A stretch of 64,000 bases of DNA from JAUVXJ01 sp034411995 (GCA_034411995.1 DAOUME010000005.1:107806-171805), one strand, 5' to 3'. Counted from the stretch's first letter, positions 42,049-51,553 are shown. Made by a program: numbers and translations. The notes: a model not told the origin generated them from the letters alone.

Positions 42049-43965
42049 ATGCACGGCGTGACCCTTACGGGTGTCCTGTCGGTGGGCAACCTGATACTGT
42101 CGGCCACCAACGTCATCGTTGCCTTCTCGCTATTGGTCTACATTCTCAGCCACAACCTGCGCAGTTCGGTGGCGCGGGCGTTCTGCGCGTTGCTGGCTTT
42201 CGTCACCGTCGTCCACGCGGCTGACGTGATCGTCATCAACGTCCAAGACGAAGCCACGAGCTTCATGTGGTTGAAGTTCCAATGGCTGGGTATCGCCTTC
42301 ATACCGGCTGCTTATCTCCACTTTTCCGACGCTGTGCTGAGAACCACCAACTCGTTTTCCCGTCTACGTCGGGGCCTGGTGGTGGCAACCTATCTGTTCG
42401 GCACCGTTCTGGTGCTACTGACCGCCTCCACGTCGTTACTGGTGAGGGACGGTGTGGATACCTCGTGGGCGGTCTATTTCCAGGCCGGGCCTCTGTTCTG
42501 GGTCTTCTCCGTCTACTTCTTCCTGGTCACGGCTATGGGTGTGCTGAACATCGAGCGGGCTCGCCGCAGAACGGTGACTTCGACGTCGAGGCGACGGATG
42601 ACCTACCTGGCCGTATCGTTCGCCGCACCCGCACTGGGCGTGTTCCCATATATGCTGCTCGCGAGTCTGCCAGATTACTTCTCAGCGAACCCGTTGCTCT
42701 TCATCGCGCTGGTGGGCAATCTCGGTATCGCCTTGATGACGGTGGTCCTCGCCTACAGCGTGGCCTTCTATGGAGCTTTGACGCCGGACAGAGTAGTGAA
42801 GCGCAGCCTGGTGAACTACTTGCTGCGGGGGCCCCTGGTGGGAATCTGCTTGCTGGCATTGATGCTGGTTGTCCCCAGGGTGGAGAGTATTCTGGGACTG
42901 CCGCGCGACACCGTACTCGTCTTCGCGGTAGTGGTGGGCATAGTCTTGCTGCAGGTGCTCATCAGCGTCGCTACGCCGTTCGTCGATCTCCTCATCTACC
43001 GGCGTGATAGTGCTGAGATAACGTGGATACGGGAGCTGGACACGCGCCTGCTCACCACCACAGACCTATCTCAGCTCTTGGAGAACATCCTGGCTGCCTT
43101 CTGCGATCTCTTGCGAGCGGAGAGCGGATTCGTGGTCACCAAGCGAGAGGGCATGGCCAATCTACAGGCGGTCTGTGGACCACGAACGGTGGCCATGCGG
43201 TTTGTCAGGGAGTCCGATCTGGAAGGGCTGGCTCAGTTGCTGGCCGAAGGCAACGGAGAGGGGTCGCAGGAGCGAGTGCAGGACTTGTTCAGCGAACAGG
43301 GCGACTACTGGCTTCTGCCGCTTCGCACTCGGTCGCGAGAGCAGATCCTGGGCATTCTGGGTGTCACAGCAAGCTTTCAGCGATGGGAGTTGACGGAGAA
43401 AGAAAACGAGATCGCCGTGACTCTGGTCGACCAGGCAGCCTTGGCTCTGGAGGATTGGCAGCTGCAAAGAGGCATCTTCACTCTGTTGTGGGAGTTGACC
43501 CCCGAGATCGAGTCCATTCAACGCTGGCAAAGCCATCCGCGGTACGTCGGGTCGCCCATGCTGGAACCCATCGAGCACAGCCCGGTGAACGCGCCGGACT
43601 TCCCCAAGGTCGTCAAGGAAGCGCTGAGCCATTACTGGGGAGGCCCGGGCCTGACAGAAAGCCCCCTCCTCAGAATGAAGATCGTGAGGAAGTATGCCCA
43701 GGAGAGCGGTCAGGTGCCTACGAAGGCGCTGCGCTCCGTGTTGTACAAGGCCATCGAGGCCCTGAAGCCGCCTGAAAGCAAGAGGACTCTCACGACCAAG
43801 GAGTGGATTCTGTACAACATTCTGGAGATGAAGTTCATCAGGGGTCTGCGGATCACTCAAATCGCCATGCGCCTATCGATGAGTGAGTCTGACCTGTACA
43901 GGAAACAGAGAGCGGCGATAGAGGCAGTGGCGAAGGTGCTGGCCAGCATGGAGGAGGACAGCTAG
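42049..43965 (+). CDS. 7TM membrane protein with GAF domain and C-terminal HTH-like region
   Basis: 638 residues. Residues about 10-310 form a multi-helix membrane region like the histidine-kinase N-terminal 7TM domain, then a GAF-like domain (about 330-480; LSQLLENILAAFCDLLRAESGFVVT ... EIAVTLVDQAALALED). No HisKA or ATPase follows. Instead the last 150 residues end in RITQIAMRLSMSESDLYRKQ, a helix-turn-helix-like segment such as sigma region 4 or a LuxR type. It could be a membrane-tethered one-component regulator. GGAG lies 7 nt before ATG 42049. Annotation of function is inference. Confidence 0.85.
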   Translation: MHGVTLTGVLSVGNLILSATNVIVAFSLLVYILSHNLRSSVARAFCALLAFVTVVHAADVIVINVQDEATSFMWLKFQWLGIAFIPAAYLHFSDAVLRTTNSFSRLRRGLVVATYLFGTVLVLLTASTSLLVRDGVDTSWAVYFQAGPLFWVFSVYFFLVTAMGVLNIERARRRTVTSTSRRRMTYLAVSFAAPALGVFPYMLLASLPDYFSANPLLFIALVGNLGIALMTVVLAYSVAFYGALTPDRVVKRSLVNYLLRGPLVGICLLALMLVVPRVESILGLPRDTVLVFAVVVGIVLLQVLISVATPFVDLLIYRRDSAEITWIRELDTRLLTTTDLSQLLENILAAFCDLLRAESGFVVTKREGMANLQAVCGPRTVAMRFVRESDLEGLAQLLAEGNGEGSQERVQDLFSEQGDYWLLPLRTRSREQILGILGVTASFQRWELTEKENEIAVTLVDQAALALEDWQLQRGIFTLLWELTPEIESIQRWQSHPRYVGSPMLEPIEHSPVNAPDFPKVVKEALSHYWGGPGLTESPLLRMKIVRKYAQESGQVPTKALRSVLYKAIEALKPPESKRTLTTKEWILYNILEMKFIRGLRITQIAMRLSMSESDLYRKQRAAIEAVAKVLASMEEDS

Positions 43966-44493
43966 GTGTCCAGGGTGAGTTTGTGCAAGGGCGACATCAC
44001 GCAGGTGGAAACGGATGCCATCGTCAATGCCGCCAACAATGCGCTGTGGATGGGCGGTGGGGTGGCTGGAGCTATCAAGCGAGCTGGAGGGAGCGAGATC
44101 GAGGACGAGGCGATCAGGCGGGGGCCGATACGTGTGGGCGAGGCGGCGGTCACAGGGGCTGGCTCCTTGAAGGCGCGCTACGTGATCCACGCCGCAGTCA
44201 TGGCTACCGATCTGGCGACGGACGCCGAGAAGATCAAAGCTGCCACAAAGAGCAGCTTACTGCGGGCCGACGAGTTGGGGCTCGGGAGCATCGCCTTCCC
44301 TGCGCTGGGAACTGGTGTCGGGGGCTTCCCGTACTCGAAAGCGGCCCAGATCATGATAGACACCGTGCGTGAACACCTGGCGGGTGACAGTAGTCTCCAG
44401 GAAGTGCTCTTCGTGCTCTATGACGATGAAGCGATGGGGGCCTTTGAGGAGTATCTGAGTGCAGAGAGCCAGGCATCAGGGGCTGAGAGGTGA
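43966..44493 (+). CDS. Macro domain protein (ADP-ribose-binding, O-acetyl-ADP-ribose deacetylase-like)
   Basis: 175 residues. Macro domain with IVNAANNALWMGGGVAGAIKRAGG (about 17-40) and the second phosphate loop PALGTGVGGFPYSKAA. Such proteins remove ADP-ribose from proteins or hydrolyse O-acetyl-ADP-ribose. The N of NAAN and the glycine loops are intact. GTG start immediately after the preceding stop, so it is translationally coupled to the 7TM protein. A second GTG at residue 4 is possible. Confidence 0.92.
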   Translation: MSRVSLCKGDITQVETDAIVNAANNALWMGGGVAGAIKRAGGSEIEDEAIRRGPIRVGEAAVTGAGSLKARYVIHAAVMATDLATDAEKIKAATKSSLLRADELGLGSIAFPALGTGVGGFPYSKAAQIMIDTVREHLAGDSSLQEVLFVLYDDEAMGAFEEYLSAESQASGAER

Positions 44494-44544
44494 GGTCAGG
44501 GCTTTCGGGTCCAGCGGGCGACGGGTGGGCCATAGCATCCATTC

Positions 44545-44573
44545 TTGACGAGTGTTCTGCGTTGTGGTATGAT
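44545..44573 (+). promoter_or_regulatory. Predicted promoter for the LysM lipoprotein gene
   Basis: TTGACG (44545-44550), 17-nt spacer, TATGAT (44568-44573). The coding start at 44616 lies about 36 nt after the expected start. Confidence 0.7.
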
Positions 44574-44615
44574 GGCTGCGGTGCGCTTGGACAGCTATCG
44601 TGAGGAGGCCGCCCA

Positions 44616-45386
44616 ATGAGAAAGAACCTGTGGCTGACTGTCATCTTGCTGATCTTGCTGGCGTTGGTGATTGGGCTAGCCGGGTGCGAACGGGCGAAGC
44701 CTGCTCCGACTCCTACAACAGAGGCGCACCCCGAGGGGGCGACCAAGACGCCAGCCACACCATCAGAGGCGACGCCGCTCGGTTCTCCAGCGGGTACTCC
44801 TGAGCCATCGGCATCCGTGACGGCGCAACCGCCAGCCGGTGAGACGCCCGCGGTGGTACCGTCTGAGCCGACTGCTGCCCCGTCGGAGCCTCCCCCCTCC
44901 GTTCCCACAGAGGGTGTGGAGCACGTCGTGGCCTGGGGAGAGACAGTCGAGGTTATCGCCAGTCGCTATGGGGTGAGTGCGCAAGACATCATCGCCGCCA
45001 ACAACCTGACCAATCCCGACTTGATCAGGGCGGGGGACGTGTTGATAATCCCTGGTGCAACCACGTCATCTCCCGAACCCGCCGTGCACATCGTGCGGCA
45101 AGGGGAGACGCTGAAATCGATCGCCAGCATGTACGGCACGACTGTCGATGCCCTGGCCAGAGCCAACGGCATCATCAACCCGAACTACATCTGGGTGGGC
45201 CAACGACTAACCATACCGGGTGCTGGGTCGAGCCAGGCTGGCGGCCAGACGTACGTGGTGCAAGCAGGAGATACCCTGTCGTCCATTGCTGTGCGCTTCG
45301 GGACCACGGCGTGGGCGATTGCCTACGCCAACAATCTGCCCAATGTGAACACGATCTACGTCGGGCAGACTCTGCTCATACCATAG
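44616..45386 (+). CDS. LysM-domain lipoprotein with three LysM repeats
   Basis: 256 residues. The signal MRKNLWLTVILLILLALVIG with lipobox LAGC (Cys24) is followed by a Pro/Thr/Ser/Glu linker (25-100), then LysM1 (about 102-147), LysM2 (157-201) and LysM3 (212-256), each with the VxxGETxxxIA or VQAGDTLSSIA pattern and ending LIIP-like. It should bind peptidoglycan or related glycans at the cell surface. No catalytic domain, so it is a wall-anchoring or sensing protein. GAGGAGG precedes the ATG. Confidence 0.94.
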   Translation: MRKNLWLTVILLILLALVIGLAGCERAKPAPTPTTEAHPEGATKTPATPSEATPLGSPAGTPEPSASVTAQPPAGETPAVVPSEPTAAPSEPPPSVPTEGVEHVVAWGETVEVIASRYGVSAQDIIAANNLTNPDLIRAGDVLIIPGATTSSPEPAVHIVRQGETLKSIASMYGTTVDALARANGIINPNYIWVGQRLTIPGAGSSQAGGQTYVVQAGDTLSSIAVRFGTTAWAIAYANNLPNVNTIYVGQTLLIP

Positions 45387-45549
45387 AGCATCCCGAGCAG
45401 GTCGAGGTTGGCCAGCTCCGCCGGACGGGATCGGCACGCGTCTGTCTTTCCGTTGAGGGCTAAGCAGACATTCTGGGAGAGGTTGGCGACCGTCGGATGG
45501 CTATCGGGGTCTTATCCGGTGGCCGTTTCGTTGTCTTTGGGGGAGCAGC

Positions 45550-46083
45550 TTGAGCGACGAGTTGATCTCAAGCCGGCGCGTGTACGAAGGCCGGGTGGTT
45601 GGCCTGCGGGTCGACAGAGTGAGATTGCCCACTGGTCGGATCACCGAGAGGGAGATCGTCGAACACGGCGGCGCGGTAGGCATCGTGGCCATCCATGAGG
45701 ATGGGGACGTCCTGCTGGTCAGACAGTACCGCTCTTCGCTGGGTAGGATGCTGCTGGAAATACCCGCCGGGACCCTGTCCAAAGGTGAGGACGTGCGTTC
45801 GTGTGCGTTCAGAGAGCTGCGTGAGGAGACAGGATACTCTGCGCAGCAGATGGAGCAAATGTACGCCTTCTTTTCCTCGCCCGGTTTCTCCAATGAGCGC
45901 ATCTGGCTATTCCTGGCGACCGGGTTGACGCCGGGTGAGCAGAGCGTGGAAGCCGATGAGGCTATCGAGGTGGTCAAGCTGCCTCTGAAGAGAGCAGTGG
46001 AGATGGTGGAGGATGGCGACATCTGCGATGGCAAGAGTATCTTGGGACTCATTGCTGCTCGCGCCAGGATGACTAGTCTCTAG
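45550..46083 (+). CDS. Nudix hydrolase (ADP-ribose pyrophosphatase type)
   Basis: 177 residues. The Nudix box GTLSKGEDVRSCAFRELREETGY (about 75-97) is complete with REx2EE. The ADP-ribose pyrophosphatase-type VRQYR and EIPAG are upstream of it. Hydrolyses ADP-ribose or related nucleotide sugars. TTG start at 45550 with GGGGGAG upstream. Together with the macro-domain protein nearby it suggests a local concern with ADP-ribose, though separate transcription is likely. Confidence 0.92.
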   Translation: MSDELISSRRVYEGRVVGLRVDRVRLPTGRITEREIVEHGGAVGIVAIHEDGDVLLVRQYRSSLGRMLLEIPAGTLSKGEDVRSCAFRELREETGYSAQQMEQMYAFFSSPGFSNERIWLFLATGLTPGEQSVEADEAIEVVKLPLKRAVEMVEDGDICDGKSILGLIAARARMTSL

Positions 46084-46144
46084 GACGGGCATTCCGTTGC
46101 CGAAACGGCCCGGAACTGACGTATGCGAAGGGAGATCGTAAGGT

Positions 46145-46528
46145 ATGGAACCGACGGATCGCAAATACACGAAGGAGCATGAATGGGCAAAGCTAGACGA
46201 CGGGCTCGCCGTAGTGGGCATCACCCACTACGCCCAGGAGCAACTGGGTGATATCGTATACGTGGAACTGCCCCAACTGGGTGATGCCGTGGAACAGTCC
46301 CAGACCTTCGGGATCATAGAGTCGGTGAAAGCTGCATCCGACCTGTTCGCCCCCATCAGTGGTGAGGTGGTGGCCGTCAATGAGGATCTCGTAGACAGGC
46401 CGGAGCTCGTGAATGAGGACCCCTACGAAGGTGGCTGGATGGTCAAGGTGCAGCCCGAAGACGAGACACAGATGGACGAGTTGCTGACAGCAGAAGAATA
46501 CGCAGCCCACTTGCAGAACCTAGAGTAG
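46145..46528 (+). CDS. gcvH: Glycine cleavage system H protein
   Basis: 127 residues, lipoyl carrier of the glycine cleavage complex. Lipoylation site Lys62 in ESVKAASD. Starts 61 nt after the Nudix gene. ATG 46145 with GGAGAT upstream. It is followed 5 nt later by gcvPA and gcvPB. gcvT and lpd are not in the window. No glycine-riboswitch sequence was recognised in the short gap upstream. Confidence 0.96.
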   Translation: MEPTDRKYTKEHEWAKLDDGLAVVGITHYAQEQLGDIVYVELPQLGDAVEQSQTFGIIESVKAASDLFAPISGEVVAVNEDLVDRPELVNEDPYEGGWMVKVQPEDETQMDELLTAEEYAAHLQNLE

Positions 46529-46533
46529 CAATC

Positions 46534-47883
46534 ATGAGTTCATACATCCCCAATACTGGCGCTGATCGGGCCAGGATGCTCGAGACACTGGGGATCGACT
46601 CCGTGGAGGAACTCTTCGAGGTCATCCCAGCTCCCATGAGGTATCCGCAGCTCGATCTGCCCGATCCTCTGTCCGAGATGGAGGTGAGGGCCCTGCTTCA
46701 GGGTCTGGCTGAGAAGAACGGCGATCTCCTTCATCATCCCTGCTTCCTCGGCGCGGGGTCCTACCACCATTTCGTGCCCTCAGTTGTCGATCACATTGCC
46801 AGCCGTGGAGAGTTCTATACGGCGTACACGCCCTACCAGCCAGAGGTTAGCCAGGGCACACTGACCTCGATCTACGAGTTTCAGAGCATGGTCTGCGCGC
46901 TGACCGGCATGGATGTGGCCAACGCCTCCATGTACGACGGGGCGACGGCGTTGGCCGAAGCTGGCTTGATGGCTGCTCGTGTCACCCGCCGATACAAGCT
47001 GCTGGTGGCCTCGAGCACTCATCCGACGTATCGCCGGGTGCTGAGGACGTATACTCAGGGCATCGGCATGGAAATCCAGGAGATTGGCCGGGCTGATGAT
47101 GGAGTTGTGGATACGTCTGAGGCGAAGCAGTTGCTCGACGACGGGACTGCCGCGCTCCTGGTGCAACATCCCAATTTCCTCGGCGGTCTGGAGGACCTGG
47201 CCGCTCTGAGCGAGCTGACGCACTCGGTCGGGGCCCTTCTGGTGGTCTGTGTGGACCCCATTTCGTTGGGACTGCTGAAGGCACCAGGTGATCTGGGGGC
47301 CGACATCGTCGTGGGCGAGGGGCAGTGTCTGGGCACCCCACCGAGCTACGGAGGACCTTGTGTGGGGCTATTCGCGTGCCGCCAGAAGTACTTGCGACAG
47401 ATTCCAGGACGGCTGGTGGGCATGACTACGGATGCGGAGGGGCGGAGAGGATTCGTTCTCACCCTCCAGCCACGTGAGCAGCACATTCGGAGGGAGAAGG
47501 CCACCTCCAATATCTGCACTAACGAGGCACTGGTAGCGCTGGCGGCGGCGACTTATCTGGCCGTGATGGGCAGGCAGGGCCTTCGGCAGGTCGCCGAGCT
47601 GTGCTATCACAAGGCTCACTACGCCGGTGAGGCCATCGCCGCTTTGCCGGGGTACGAGAGGGTTGGCGGGAGATTCTTCAAAGAGTTCGTCATCCGCACG
47701 CCTATGCCCCCGTCCAAGGTCAATGACCGACTCTGGAGGCGTGGCATCATAGGTGGACACGAGCTGGCCGGGCACTATCCAGACCTGACCCAGTGTCTCC
47801 TGTTCTGCGTCACGGAGATGAATACCAGGCAGGACATAGACCGCCTCGTAGAGGCCCTGAGAGAGATTGGCGAAGAGAGATGA
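46534..47883 (+). CDS. gcvPA: Glycine dehydrogenase (decarboxylating) subunit 1
   Basis: 449 residues, the N-terminal half of the P protein in organisms with a split enzyme. Typical starts MSSYIPNTGADRARML and FLGAGSYHHFVPSVV, YTPYQPEVSQGTL. The catalytic PLP lysine is carried on the other subunit. Its stop overlaps the gcvPB start (ATGA). Confidence 0.95.
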   Translation: MSSYIPNTGADRARMLETLGIDSVEELFEVIPAPMRYPQLDLPDPLSEMEVRALLQGLAEKNGDLLHHPCFLGAGSYHHFVPSVVDHIASRGEFYTAYTPYQPEVSQGTLTSIYEFQSMVCALTGMDVANASMYDGATALAEAGLMAARVTRRYKLLVASSTHPTYRRVLRTYTQGIGMEIQEIGRADDGVVDTSEAKQLLDDGTAALLVQHPNFLGGLEDLAALSELTHSVGALLVVCVDPISLGLLKAPGDLGADIVVGEGQCLGTPPSYGGPCVGLFACRQKYLRQIPGRLVGMTTDAEGRRGFVLTLQPREQHIRREKATSNICTNEALVALAAATYLAVMGRQGLRQVAELCYHKAHYAGEAIAALPGYERVGGRFFKEFVIRTPMPPSKVNDRLWRRGIIGGHELAGHYPDLTQCLLFCVTEMNTRQDIDRLVEALREIGEER

Positions 47884-49355
47884 CCGAAGACCTGCTATTC
47901 GAGCTGAGCTCACCGGGCCGAATGGGTTGCCGATTGCCGGATCTGGACGTGCCGGAAAGCATCCTGCCCGAGGACCTGTTGCGTGATGAGCTGTCCTTGC
48001 CGGAGCTGAGCGAGAGAGAGATCGTTCAGCATTTCAGCCGGCTTTCTCAGTTGAATTTCGGTGTGGACACCGGATTCTATCCACTCGGCTCCTGTACCAT
48101 GAAGTATAACCCCAAGATGCACGAGGACGTGGCTCGCTACGCCGGGCTTACCCAGATCCATCCCTGGCAGAACGAATCGACCGTCCAGGGAGCTTTGCAG
48201 CTCATGTACGAGCTCCAAGAGTACCTGGCCGAGATCACCGGTTTGCCCGCGGTCAGCCTGCAACCGGTGGCGGGGGCTCACGGGGAACTGACAGGCATGC
48301 TGATCATCCGGGCCTATCATCGGAGCCGCGGAGACGAGGGCAGGACCACGGTGCTGGTCCCGGATTCTGCCCACGGTACGAACCCTGCCAGTGCTGCCAT
48401 GTGTGGGTACAAGGTGGTGACTGTTCCCTCGGATGCGCGCGGCAACATCGACGTCCGGGAACTGGACAGGCTCATGGACGAGAGTGTGGCTGGCCTGATG
48501 CTCACCAACCCCAACACGTTGGGGCTCTTCGAGGAGCATATTCTACAGGTCGAGGAGATAGTCCATGGTGCCGGAGGGCTGATCTACTGTGACGGTGCCA
48601 ACATGAACGCCCTGCTCGGGGTTGCCAGGCCCGGGGAGTTCGGCACTGACGTCTTGCACCTCAACCTGCACAAGACGTTCAGCACCCCGCACGGAGGCGG
48701 CGGCCCTGGAGGCGGTGGGACGGCGGTGACGGAGGAACTGAGCGCTTTCCTTCCCGTGCCTGTTGTGGCTCGTCGGCAACTGAAGGAAGCTAGCACCGCA
48801 CGTGCGGAGTACTACCTCGACTACGATCGCGCTCTATCCATAGGGCCAGTCGGTGGTTTTTACGGCAACTTCGGTGTGATGGTGAAAGCCTACGCCTATG
48901 TTCGATCCCTGGGCGGGCGCGGGTTGAGAGAGGTGAGCGAAAACGCTGTCCTGAACGCCAACTACCTTCTGACACAACTTAAGGGCTACTACGAGCTGCC
49001 GTACGAACGACGCTGTCTGCACGAGTGTGTGTTCTCGGGCAAGGCGCAGGCGAAACTCGGCGTCCACACGCTGGACATCGCCAAGAGGCTCATCGATCTG
49101 GGTTTTCATCCGCCGACGGTGTACTTCCCCCTCATCGTTGACGAGGCGCTGATGATAGAGCCCACGGAGACGGAGAGTGTGGAGACCCTTGACGGTTTTG
49201 TCGCGGCCATGCGTCAGATAGCCAGGGAGGCGGAGACAGAACCGGAGATGGTCCATGCTGCCCCCCAGACTACTCCGGTGGGCAGGCTTGATGAAGTGAC
49301 GGCGGCGCGCCAGCCCAATCTGAGGTGGCCTATAACACGTAGCGTCACAGAATGA
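47880..49355 (+). CDS. gcvPB: Glycine dehydrogenase (decarboxylating) subunit 2
   Basis: 491 residues from ATG 47880, overlapping the gcvPA stop by 4 nt; the frame extends 29 codons upstream but this is inside gcvPA. The PLP Lys lies in NLHKTFSTPHGGGGPG. Typical SPGRMGCRLP and GSCTMKYNPK are seen. Together with subunit 1 it decarboxylates glycine and passes aminomethyl to GcvH. Confidence 0.95.
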   Translation: MTEDLLFELSSPGRMGCRLPDLDVPESILPEDLLRDELSLPELSEREIVQHFSRLSQLNFGVDTGFYPLGSCTMKYNPKMHEDVARYAGLTQIHPWQNESTVQGALQLMYELQEYLAEITGLPAVSLQPVAGAHGELTGMLIIRAYHRSRGDEGRTTVLVPDSAHGTNPASAAMCGYKVVTVPSDARGNIDVRELDRLMDESVAGLMLTNPNTLGLFEEHILQVEEIVHGAGGLIYCDGANMNALLGVARPGEFGTDVLHLNLHKTFSTPHGGGGPGGGGTAVTEELSAFLPVPVVARRQLKEASTARAEYYLDYDRALSIGPVGGFYGNFGVMVKAYAYVRSLGGRGLREVSENAVLNANYLLTQLKGYYELPYERRCLHECVFSGKAQAKLGVHTLDIAKRLIDLGFHPPTVYFPLIVDEALMIEPTETESVETLDGFVAAMRQIAREAETEPEMVHAAPQTTPVGRLDEVTAARQPNLRWPITRSVTE

Positions 49356-49402
49356 ACCTTGTGGGGTGTTTTATGGTGTGAGAGTATAGAAGGGGGCGCC
49401 TC

Positions 49403-49984
49403 ATGCTTGACGATGCAGAGCTCGTGCCCAGGATTCAGGGTGGCGACCTGTCGGCCTTTGAGTCCCTCTACCGCAAGTACAAGAACGAGCTTTACAGGAC
49501 GGCTTTGGCGATCACCAGGGATCAGGGAGCTGCAGAGGAGCTTCTGCAAGATTGCTTCCTGCGGGCCTACGATCACATCGATTCCGTTGACGCTTGTTCC
49601 TCACTGAAGCCGTGGCTCCACCGCATCATCGTCAACCTGAGCTATAATTGGTCAGCCAAGAAGCGACTCCACCTGGTATCTTTCGAAGACGTGTTTGAGC
49701 GGCTGCTGTCCCTGCCGCGCAGTTCGCCTGAACGGGTCTACGAGAGGCAGGAGCTCATGAAGGCCGTGGACGAGGCGATCCGCTCTCTGAGCATGCCTCA
49801 GCGGGTGGTGGTCGTGCTCTTCTACTTGCAGGGCTTCAGCCTCGCCGAGATCGCATACGTTCTGGATTGTCCCGTGGGGACCGTCAAATCGCGGCTCCAC
49901 AATGCGCGCAGGGCGTTGAAGCGACGGCTGACCGTGGATCTGAGTATATCGAGAGAGGCGGCTTACGAACTTCTGTCGTCTTGA
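49403..49984 (+). CDS. ECF-type RNA polymerase sigma factor
   Basis: 193 residues. Sigma region 2 (about 18-90: FESLYRKYKNELYRTALAI, AEELLQDCFLRAYDHI) and region 4 (about 125-180: SLPQRVVVVLFYLQGFSLAEIAYVL-like, GTVKSRLHNARRALKRRL) are intact. ATG 49403 with AGGGGG upstream. It is followed by a small gene (50013) in the usual position of an anti-sigma factor. Confidence 0.94.
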   Translation: MLDDAELVPRIQGGDLSAFESLYRKYKNELYRTALAITRDQGAAEELLQDCFLRAYDHIDSVDACSSLKPWLHRIIVNLSYNWSAKKRLHLVSFEDVFERLLSLPRSSPERVYERQELMKAVDEAIRSLSMPQRVVVVLFYLQGFSLAEIAYVLDCPVGTVKSRLHNARRALKRRLTVDLSISREAAYELLSS

Positions 49985-50012
49985 TTGGTGAGCGACAGAA
50001 GCGAGGTGCAAG

Positions 50013-50330
50013 ATGAACGACAACAGTAGAGATGAACTGGATGTGCTGCTGGAGAGGGCCTTGAGGCAATGGGCCGCTGACGAAGCGCCTCCAGAACGGG
50101 TTTGGGCGAATATCAAGCTTGGTCTCCACGAGCGATCAAGGCGGAGTTCGTCCCGATCTGGTCGGGTCGGCCAGTGGTGGACTGAGGCGTGGGCTGTTGG
50201 AGCTGACATTGTCGTGTCTGTTCGCATGATCCTCACGCCGTCCTTTCATGGCAGCGAGAATGGGTGGACGCGGCGACTCGTGGTGGCTGGGCCATCGTCT
50301 TCGTCACTGCGTTTGTCGATTCATCACTGA
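50013..50330 (+). CDS. Small protein after ECF sigma factor, probable anti-sigma partner, likely frameshifted
   Basis: 105 residues in the annotated frame. Residues 1-80 (MNDNSRDELDVLLERALRQW, APPERVWANIKLGLHER) have coding character. After about residue 79 the annotated frame turns low-quality. In another frame the DNA from 50246 reads SWQREWVDAATRGGWAIVFV, with a hydrophobic segment, to a stop at 50414. I suspect a single-base frameshift near 50240-50250, so the intact protein would end near 50416. The role as a membrane anti-sigma-type protein is inferred from position. Confidence 0.6.
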   Translation: MNDNSRDELDVLLERALRQWAADEAPPERVWANIKLGLHERSRRSSSRSGRVGQWWTEAWAVGADIVVSVRMILTPSFHGSENGWTRRLVVAGPSSSSLRLSIHH

Positions 50331-50500
50331 CAGTGGAGTGTGGTCATCGAATTGACCGTCAGTTGCTGCACGCCGCCCGTTGTTCGGTTGCCCCTGATGG
50401 CGTCCTCACCCGCTGAGTCGCTGAACTCAGTCAGGCTGCGTGTTCTCGAATCCCCCCGCGTGCACTCGACCGCCTTCGTCGTCGGTGGCAGGGCAAAGCT

Positions 50501-51535
50501 GTGAGCGGTGCGAATCTGTTGGAGGTCAAAGACCTCAGAACCCAGTTCCACACCGTCGATGGCATAGTCCGTGCTGTGAACGGGGTCTCTTTCTCGGTGA
50601 ATGCGGGAGAGACGCTGGGCATAGTCGGCGAGAGCGGGTGTGGGAAAACCGTGACCGCGCTCTCGGTCGTCGGCCTGGTGCCCCAGCCCCCGGGGGAGAT
50701 CGTCAGCGGTGAGGTGCTCTTTCAGGGACGGGACCTGCTGTCAGTCGGGTCTCAGGAGATGTGTGAGATACGGGGGGCCAAGATAGGGGTCGTCTTCCAG
50801 GATCCCATGACTTCTCTGAACCCGGTACTCACCGTGGGGGAGCAGATCGCGGAGTCCCTCGAGTTGCACATGGGGCTGGAGCCCTGTGACGTAAGGAAGA
50901 GGACCATTGAACTGCTCCAGATTGTGGGAATCCCTGAGGCTGAGGACCGTGTCGACGACTATCCGCATCAGTTCAGCGGGGGTATGAGACAGAGGGTCAT
51001 GATCGCCATGGCTCTCTCCTGCGACCCCTACCTGCTGGTCGCTGATGAGCCGACTACGGCTCTGGATGTGACCATTCAGGCCCAGATACTGGACCTGGTG
51101 AAAAGGCTGAAGCGCGAGAGAGGCCTGTCCATTCTATGGATAACACACGATCTGGGGATCATCGCCGGATTGGCCGACCGTGTGATGGTGATGTATGCGG
51201 GCTACGTAGTTGAGTCGGCACAAGTCAAGGACCTGTATAGGGATCCCAGGCATCCGTACACACTGGGCCTCTTGGCATCGGTCCCGAGGTTGGACGATGA
51301 CTTCAGAAAGCCTCTCACACCCATCAGGGGTGCACCCCCCGACCAGGTGAATCTACCTCAAGGTTGTCCGTTTTACCCTCGGTGTCACTACGCCACGTAT
51401 CGGTGTTCGCAGACCATGCCCGAACCCCGTAAGATCGAGAACGGGCATGTGGTGACTTGCTGGGTGGATGTGCCCCGAGCGTGCACAGTGGCGCCAATGG
51501 AGAAGGCATCTCTATGGTCGCGTGACGCGGCCTAG
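50501..51535 (+). CDS. Oligopeptide-type ABC transporter ATP-binding protein (OppD-like)
   Basis: 344 residues with Walker A GESGCGKT (about 47-54), signature FSGGMRQRVMIA, Walker B LLVADEPTTALD and the C-terminal oligopeptide motif (GLLASVPRLDDDFRKPLTPIRG) followed by a Cys cluster typical of OppD/DppD C-terminal regions. GTG start at 50501 has only a weak site. The following OppD-like gene is closely related, so the two are tandem paralogues. Confidence 0.93.
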   Translation: MSGANLLEVKDLRTQFHTVDGIVRAVNGVSFSVNAGETLGIVGESGCGKTVTALSVVGLVPQPPGEIVSGEVLFQGRDLLSVGSQEMCEIRGAKIGVVFQDPMTSLNPVLTVGEQIAESLELHMGLEPCDVRKRTIELLQIVGIPEAEDRVDDYPHQFSGGMRQRVMIAMALSCDPYLLVADEPTTALDVTIQAQILDLVKRLKRERGLSILWITHDLGIIAGLADRVMVMYAGYVVESAQVKDLYRDPRHPYTLGLLASVPRLDDDFRKPLTPIRGAPPDQVNLPQGCPFYPRCHYATYRCSQTMPEPRKIENGHVVTCWVDVPRACTVAPMEKASLWSRDAA

Positions 51536-51553
51536 CGGTGTTCTAGGGACAAC

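Noticed and set aside
42267..43775. Two long plus-strand frames within the 7TM-GAF gene
   Set aside because: Low-complexity Arg/Gly/Ser-rich translations typical of shadow frames in high-GC DNA.
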